A stretch of DNA of 64,000 bases from Chloroflexota bacterium. GTDB taxonomy: Bacteria; Chloroflexota; Chloroflexia; Chloroflexales; Herpetosiphonaceae. Shown in pieces: positions 59,760 through 64,000 of the stretch; the stretch's first letter is position 1, and every line of letters begins with the position of its first letter. A program made the position numbers and the translations under genes. The DNA lies in the NCBI GenBank assembly GCA_020161265.1, contig JAIUOC010000013.1, positions 62,001-126,000 of the forward strand. The letters are read 5' to 3'. The notes beneath the pieces are model-generated. The model ran no database searches, was not told the DNA's origin, and saw only the letters and a list, made by a program, of their open reading frames with translations.

Positions 59760-61913
59760 TTAGCGCAATTCCACCCCAACCAGTGGCAAGAAGAGATCAG
59801 GCAATTCGATGGTTTGGGTCGCGGTTGGCGTATTGGTTGGGCTATGGGTTGGTGAACTCGTCGCCGTTGACGTTGGCGTATTGGTCGGCGTATTCGTGGC
59901 CGTCGCTGTTGACGTGTTGGTCGGGGTTAACGTAACGGTTGGGGTATTGGTTGGAGTACCCGTCGCTGTATTGGTTGGCGTGTTGGTGGCCGTTGCGGTC
60001 GGTGTAGCGGTAGCGGTGTTGGTGGGCGTCGCGGTGGCCGTCGCGGTGGGCGTGTTGGTAGCCGTTGGGGTTGGCGTGGCGGTGGTAAGTACAAACCGAC
60101 AGATTTGGAATGATTCGTTGCGGCTGCTCATGGTAAAAACATTATTGGCAAACTGCCGACCGCCAACCACAAACACCGTGTCGTTGATGCTATCGGCCTC
60201 GGCTCCATAGCGCGAGCTATTCAACAATACTTCTGACCATTGATTGGTGTGTTGATCAAAGATCAGGCTTGAGTTCGAGGCGACAACTGGCATTGAATAG
60301 CCTGTAGTAATCACAAAAAAGCGATCAAGAATTTGAGCATCGCCACCTTGCATTTGGCGGCGTGGCAAGTTTGGCGCAGGCATCCAAATATTCAAGTTGG
60401 GATCATAGATCTCCATGGTATCCATGGCAGTTTGATTGCTGATTGTAGCCGTGCCGCCTGCAAGATAGATTTTATTGCCAATCACGCCAGCCGAAGCAAA
60501 TGCCCTGGCGGTCGTCATGGATGGGCCAGCATTCCATACTTGCGCAATAGGATCGAAAATCCAGACGCTAGCTAAACCATTGCTGCCATTCGACCCACCA
60601 ATAATATAGAGGTTGCCATTAACAACTGCCGATTGATAATAGGCTAATGCGATTGGCAAACTAGGGCCGCTGCGCCAAGTATCGAGCGTTGGCGAATAAA
60701 TTTGTAAGCTGCTGATCAAACCTGTCGTGGTCGAGCCACCAGTGGTATAGCCCCCAGCCACATAAATTTCGCCGTTGAGGGTAGCGGCATCAGCGCCAAA
60801 TACTGGTGTAAGCATGGCCGCCCGTTGTTGCCAACTCCCCGTAATTGGCTGGTAGCGTAGGGTATTCGCCAAAGCAGGCGAATTGTTATTTGGCCCTTGA
60901 CCACCGATTTGGAAAAGCGCTCCATCAGCACTAACTACTGATGAATAACGCGCAGCAACCAACGAATCCTCGCGATCAATCCACTGCCCAAGGGCACAAT
61001 TCGTTACAATTGCTTGATTCAGCTCAACTAAGCCATTGCTCAATTGCAAAGTCGTTTGATCGCTGGTATGCGGCTGGGCAGTTGCTGGAATCTGCACACT
61101 AACCGTAATTGGGCGGCTGCTTTGAGCAGGAATAGCAAGCTGATTAAACGGCAAACTGCTGGGCCAAACACTTGCGGCCAAATTCAAATTGAGCGTTTGA
61201 GCATTAGGGTAATTGTTGCGGACACTTAAAGGATAGAGCAAGGTATCGCCAGCACAACCTTGATTGCTGGTTGTGCCAAAAATTTCAATCGGCGGCGTAT
61301 CTTGAATCAGCACATCATCGAGCAAAAGATTGGCCCCAAAATCGCTGATGCCTAAAAATCCAAGGTAAAACGGCTGACCTGCGCTAGCAAACGGCAAATC
61401 AAGCTGATACTGCGTCCAACCATCGGTTGCCCGATAGCGTGGATAGCTGGCGTGAGTTACGTAGTTTTGGCCATCGCTGCTGGTTTGCAACAGCAACGTA
61501 TCAGCCGATGTTGGAAAAATCGCGCTATGGTAATACCAAAAACTGACCCGCAACACGCTGGTTGTGGGAGTGAGCACGACTGATAATCGCGCTGCATTGC
61601 CGTTGATTGTCGAATAGCTATTGAAATGGGCCATGCCCGCGCCAGTATGAGGCTGGGCCGTCGGGCGCGTCGCACTTGTCACATACGTCCATTCAGGATC
61701 AGGCGTGTCGGTCGAGGTAATAATTGTTGTTGACCAATTGAGCGGCGGAAAACTAGCAGTATCGAAGCTTTGGTTGATGTAGGTTGTTGGCACAAGCATG
61801 GTTTGCGAGCGCGGCGTTGGCCGTTGTAGCTCACGCGCTTGGGTATACGAGCCACCGAAAAAGAGCAGCACCAACCCCAGCAGGAGCACAATCCGAAGGG
61901 TACGCGTAGTCAT
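59760..61913 (-). CDS. Secreted Kelch-repeat protein with Thr/Pro-rich stalk
   Basis: A 717-residue surface or secreted protein. Signal peptide at residues 1-25 ([20 protein letters not shown]). Next is a jelly-roll/MAM-like module ([35 protein letters not shown]). Then about five Kelch repeats forming a beta-propeller ([45 protein letters not shown]). A long TPTxT-repeat stalk (about residues 585-700) ends with [14 protein letters not shown], similar to the end of the secreted amylase. Start ATG 61913 has GGAGG seven bases upstream; the frame is open to 62039 without a site. Likely cell-surface binding or carbohydrate-related, function unknown. Confidence 0.85.
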   Translation of the reverse strand: MTTRTLRIVLLLGLVLLFFGGSYTQARELQRPTPRSQTMLVPTTYINQSFDTASFPPLNWSTTIITSTDTPDPEWTYVTSATRPTAQPHTGAGMAHFNSYSTINGNAARLSVVLTPTTSVLRVSFWYYHSAIFPTSADTLLLQTSSDGQNYVTHASYPRYRATDGWTQYQLDLPFASAGQPFYLGFLGISDFGANLLLDDVLIQDTPPIEIFGTTSNQGCAGDTLLYPLSVRNNYPNAQTLNLNLAASVWPSSLPFNQLAIPAQSSRPITVSVQIPATAQPHTSDQTTLQLSNGLVELNQAIVTNCALGQWIDREDSLVAARYSSVVSADGALFQIGGQGPNNNSPALANTLRYQPITGSWQQRAAMLTPVFGADAATLNGEIYVAGGYTTGGSTTTGLISSLQIYSPTLDTWRSGPSLPIALAYYQSAVVNGNLYIIGGSNGSNGLASVWIFDPIAQVWNAGPSMTTARAFASAGVIGNKIYLAGGTATISNQTAMDTMEIYDPNLNIWMPAPNLPRRQMQGGDAQILDRFFVITTGYSMPVVASNSSLIFDQHTNQWSEVLLNSSRYGAEADSINDTVFVVGGRQFANNVFTMSSRNESFQICRFVLTTATPTPTATNTPTATATATPTNTATATPTATATNTPTNTATGTPTNTPTVTLTPTNTSTATATNTPTNTPTSTATSSPTHSPTNTPTATQTIELPDLFLPLVGVELR

Positions 61914-62355
61914 GGGCTTGCCTCCAACAAGTACAACCGCAATCAACGATAGCCGATAGTAATTAATTAATCCGTAGCAATAAAAAGTGGTTAGCCCCAT
62001 TATACGCGCATTCGCCAACCAAAGGCTAGAACGTTCCACGAGGGCGCTAGGCTATAGGCTGTTGGCTTTTGGCATTTAGGTTGTTATGATCTTTAGGATG
62101 CCACGAATCATCCGATAGCCTAGCGCCTTCAGCCTATAGCCCCTCTCCACTCTGCGCCTCTGCGTTAAAACCTCATTCACAAAATTTATTTTTAGCCCCA
62201 GATACACCCAGATTGTTTTGATTCTCATCCTATTAGCGATTCCCTGCTCCATCGCCCTTGACCGCTGGCCCCTATGTTCTATGCTCTTTGCTCTATGTTC
62301 TTTTTAATTTTTGCCTTCTGACTTTTGCCTTTTGACTTGGCGTATACTTAGGCCT
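61914..62355. repeat. Intergenic region with inverted modular repeats
   Basis: A 12-bp perfect inverted pair, GCGCTAGGCTAT (62044-62055) and ATAGCCTAGCGC (62115-62126), is followed by CTCTGCGCCTCTGCGTTAA (62153-62170), TTAGCCCCAGATACACCCAG (near 62195), and CTATGTTCTATGCTCTTTGC (62272-62291). All but the first belong to module families seen elsewhere in the window. A TATACT at 62343-62348 may be the -10 of the next gene, with the start codon about seven bases after it. Confidence 0.7.
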
Positions 62356-63294
62356 ATGTTGACGATTCGCCAAACCAGCATGTTGATAACGTTGCAGGAT
62401 GCGGGGCGTGCAGGCCTACGCCATTGGGGTGTGCCCGCCAGCGGAGCGCTTGATTGGGTAGCGCATGGCTTAGCAAGCCGCTTGGTTGGCAATGATACAG
62501 ATCGTGCCAGCCTCGAAATTACCGCAGCTGGTGCTTGTTTGCACTTCAGCCAATTAACCATCATCAGTTTGGTCGGTGCAGATTTAGGCGCAGAATTAAA
62601 CAATCAGCCAATCAGCCTTGGCCGAGCATGGCTGGTGCGGCCTGATAGCGAATTGCGGTTTACCCAACGCCACGTTGGCGCACGTTGTTACTTGGCAATT
62701 TCAGGCGGCTTCAGCATTGCACACCAACTTGGTTCGCAAAGCACATTACTCGGCGCACCATGGCCAGGCTATTTAGCGCGGCCCTTGAACATTGGCGATC
62801 AATTGGCCTATACCGAGCCAAATTTGAGCCTTGCTGGGCGTGGTTTGGACACAGCATCCAGCATTTCAAGCCAAGCCCCAATTCGCTATCTGCCCAATCG
62901 CCAACTTTCCAACAACCTTCAACGCCAATTTCAAGCCCAAACCTGGCAAATTAGCAGCAAAAGCAATCGCATGGGCTATCGTTGCGACGGGTCAGCTTTG
63001 GCAGCTCCGACTCAAGCAGTTCGATCATTTGGGGTTGTGCCAGGCACAATTCAGCTACCACCTGATGGTCAGCCAATTGTGCTGTTGGCCGATGCCCAAA
63101 CCACTGGTGGCTACCCAGTGCTTGGCGTGGTGATTCGCGCCGACTTGCCAAAACTGGCTCAGCGCTTGGCTTCGGAGTATTTGCAATTTCAGCCAATCGG
63201 GGTTACACTAGCCGAACGCGCTTTTGCTGAACAACTAAACATCCTCAAAGCCAACTTCGAGCCAGAACCACTCATTCTTGGGACACCAATTTAG
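62356..63294 (+). CDS. PxpC/KipA-type biotin-dependent carboxyltransferase-like protein
   Basis: A 312-residue protein of the 5-oxoprolinase subunit C / KipA family, with ITLQDAGRAGLRHWGVPASG near the N terminus, ISLVGADLGAELNNQPIS, RCYLAISGGFSI, SKSNRMGYRCDG and ILLADAQTTGGYPVLG-type VLLADAQTTGGYPVLG near the end, which are characteristic of this family. PxpC works with PxpA and PxpB to cleave 5-oxoproline; neither partner is adjacent, so the specific role is uncertain. ATG 62356 is chosen (MLTIRQTSM), with a possible TATACT promoter just upstream, implying a short or absent leader. Confidence 0.85.
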   Translation: MLTIRQTSMLITLQDAGRAGLRHWGVPASGALDWVAHGLASRLVGNDTDRASLEITAAGACLHFSQLTIISLVGADLGAELNNQPISLGRAWLVRPDSELRFTQRHVGARCYLAISGGFSIAHQLGSQSTLLGAPWPGYLARPLNIGDQLAYTEPNLSLAGRGLDTASSISSQAPIRYLPNRQLSNNLQRQFQAQTWQISSKSNRMGYRCDGSALAAPTQAVRSFGVVPGTIQLPPDGQPIVLLADAQTTGGYPVLGVVIRADLPKLAQRLASEYLQFQPIGVTLAERAFAEQLNILKANFEPEPLILGTPI

Positions 63295-63659
63295 ACTTAA
63301 CCCTATGGTACTAACTCCCTATCCCCCAAAAAGATTGTGCAAAAATAAACAATACCTCAAAAATGTGGGTAAGTGTGGGATAATGTGGGATAACTTTTTG
63401 AAATTTGTCAAATTAATTGTTTTTCCACAGCCATAATAACACAAATGTTCGTTATAATTTCAAAACCCGCTTGTTAATAAAAACACATGTTCGCAATTCT
63501 ATCCCCAAATGCTTAAAGTTACCCCCAAAAATGTGGATAACCATGTGGGATATGTGGGAAACTTGGGATATGTGGGATATTTCATGGCCAGCAAATGATT
63601 GTGTATAATCGCCAAGGCCAACGATAGTCGCGGCCAAAATCATAGATTTGAGGCTTTTT
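63295..63659. other. AT-rich intergenic region with dense DnaA-box-like cluster upstream of pyrD
   Basis: 365 gene-free bases. TGTGGGTAAG, TGTGGGATAA and TGTGGGATAA follow one another at exact 10-base spacing (63364-63393). TTTTCCACA (63421) and the perfect DnaA box TGTGGATAA (63532-63540) follow, then ATGTGGGATATGTGGGAAAC and TTGGGATATGTGGGATAT (63543-63580). AT-rich stretches (AATTAATTGTTTTTCC, ATAATAACACAAATG) lie between. Candidate origin element, DnaA-titration site, or DnaA-regulated pyrD promoter. Confidence 0.55.
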
Positions 63660-64000
63660 ATGCGCAGCTATCAGCTTGCAAAAGCACTTTTGTTTCGTTT
63701 ACCACCAGAAAAAGCTCATCGGCTCACCACTTTAGGCCTAGATTTGGCCACTCGTTTACCATTTACCGCAGGATTATTCCGTTCCTTCCATCACAATGAC
63801 CCATTGCTTAACACCAATTTATGTGGGTTAACGTTTAATAATCCGGTTGGTTTAGCAGCAGGTTTCGATAAAGACGGCACGCATATCCGTGGAATGCGTC
63901 AATTGGGCTTCGGTTTTTTGGAATTGGGTACAGTTACGCCCAAACCTCAATTTGGCAACGAACAGCCGCGTTTATTTCGTTTAATCGAAGATCAAGCATT
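63660..64000 (+). CDS. pyrD: Dihydroorotate dehydrogenase (quinone), class 2 (5' part only)
   Basis: Oxidises dihydroorotate to orotate with a membrane quinone in pyrimidine synthesis. The visible 113 residues begin MRSYQLAKALLFRLPPEKAH, the amphipathic membrane-association helix of class 2 enzymes, and include NPVGLAAGFDKDG and GFLELGTVTPKPQFGN with PRLFRL, the family FMN-site signature. The rest lies beyond the window. ATG 63660 has GAGG six bases upstream. The DnaA-like cluster lies in its upstream region. Confidence 0.93.
   Translation, partial: MRSYQLAKALLFRLPPEKAHRLTTLGLDLATRLPFTAGLFRSFHHNDPLLNTNLCGLTFNNPVGLAAGFDKDGTHIRGMRQLGFGFLELGTVTPKPQFGNEQPRLFRLIEDQA

Noticed and set aside
59809-60210. 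Val/Gly-repeat open frame on the plus strand
   Set aside because: It is the antisense reading of the Thr/Pro stalk of the Kelch protein; the low-complexity sequence leaves several frames open.
59461-62340. CRISPR array in the repeat-rich gaps
   Set aside because: Modules are 8-10 base quasi-repeats in mixed order with no constant repeat/spacer lengths and no cas genes.

Overview
The window looks like chromosomal DNA of a filamentous Chloroflexota bacterium, most likely Herpetosiphon or a close relative. This rests on recognition, not a search: about half GC in ordinary genes, a mevalonate kinase, menaquinone-type genes (ubiX/ubiE), secreted enzymes with long Thr/Pro linkers, intein-bearing gyrB, and long intergenic regions built from short quasi-periodic repeats.

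Layout. 0-15.4 kb: a family 2 glycosyltransferase (cut by the window edge), mevalonate kinase, a GNAT acetyltransferase, a large RND transporter divergent from a MarR regulator, an inositol-monophosphatase-family enzyme, a Ser/Thr kinase, tmRNA (ssrA), a NUDIX hydrolase, and a sugar aminotransferase / membrane-anchored SDR epimerase / nucleotidyltransferase run. 15.4-24.6 kb: a strikingly AT-rich island with five same-strand genes (C5 DNA methyltransferase, MutL/MORC-type GHKL ATPase, Z1-domain helicase-like ATPase, PD-(D/E)XK nuclease, AIPR protein), a predicted anti-phage restriction system. 24.6-33.8 kb: CopA/CopZ copper export with a CsoR-type operator, a family 4 glycosyltransferase, a small HTH protein, a small AT-rich zinc-ribbon membrane protein, and ubiE-ubiX behind a PHP/AlbA_2 protein.

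33.8-37.1 kb holds a cluster of DnaA boxes flanked by parS-like sites, with two further parS-like sites nearby: a candidate replication origin/segregation region. A second, denser DnaA-box-like cluster lies just upstream of pyrD at 63.4-63.6 kb. 34.9-49.5 kb is carbohydrate-centred: a GH31 glycosidase, two large secreted GH13 amylase-type enzymes separated by a strongly structured intergenic RNA candidate, and a xylose/sugar ABC importer (substrate protein, ATPase, permease). 49.9-59.4 kb: a REC-HTH-REC response regulator, a T-box-controlled operon ending in serS, and gyrB interrupted by two inteins, both in the TOPRIM catalytic motifs. 59.7-64 kb: a secreted Kelch protein, a PxpC-type carboxyltransferase subunit and the start of pyrD.

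The items most worth follow-up are the five-gene AT-rich defence island, the origin-like DnaA/parS region, the double-intein gyrB, the modular intergenic repeats, and the structured RNA between the two amylases. All functional calls are from motifs and context; no database search was possible.
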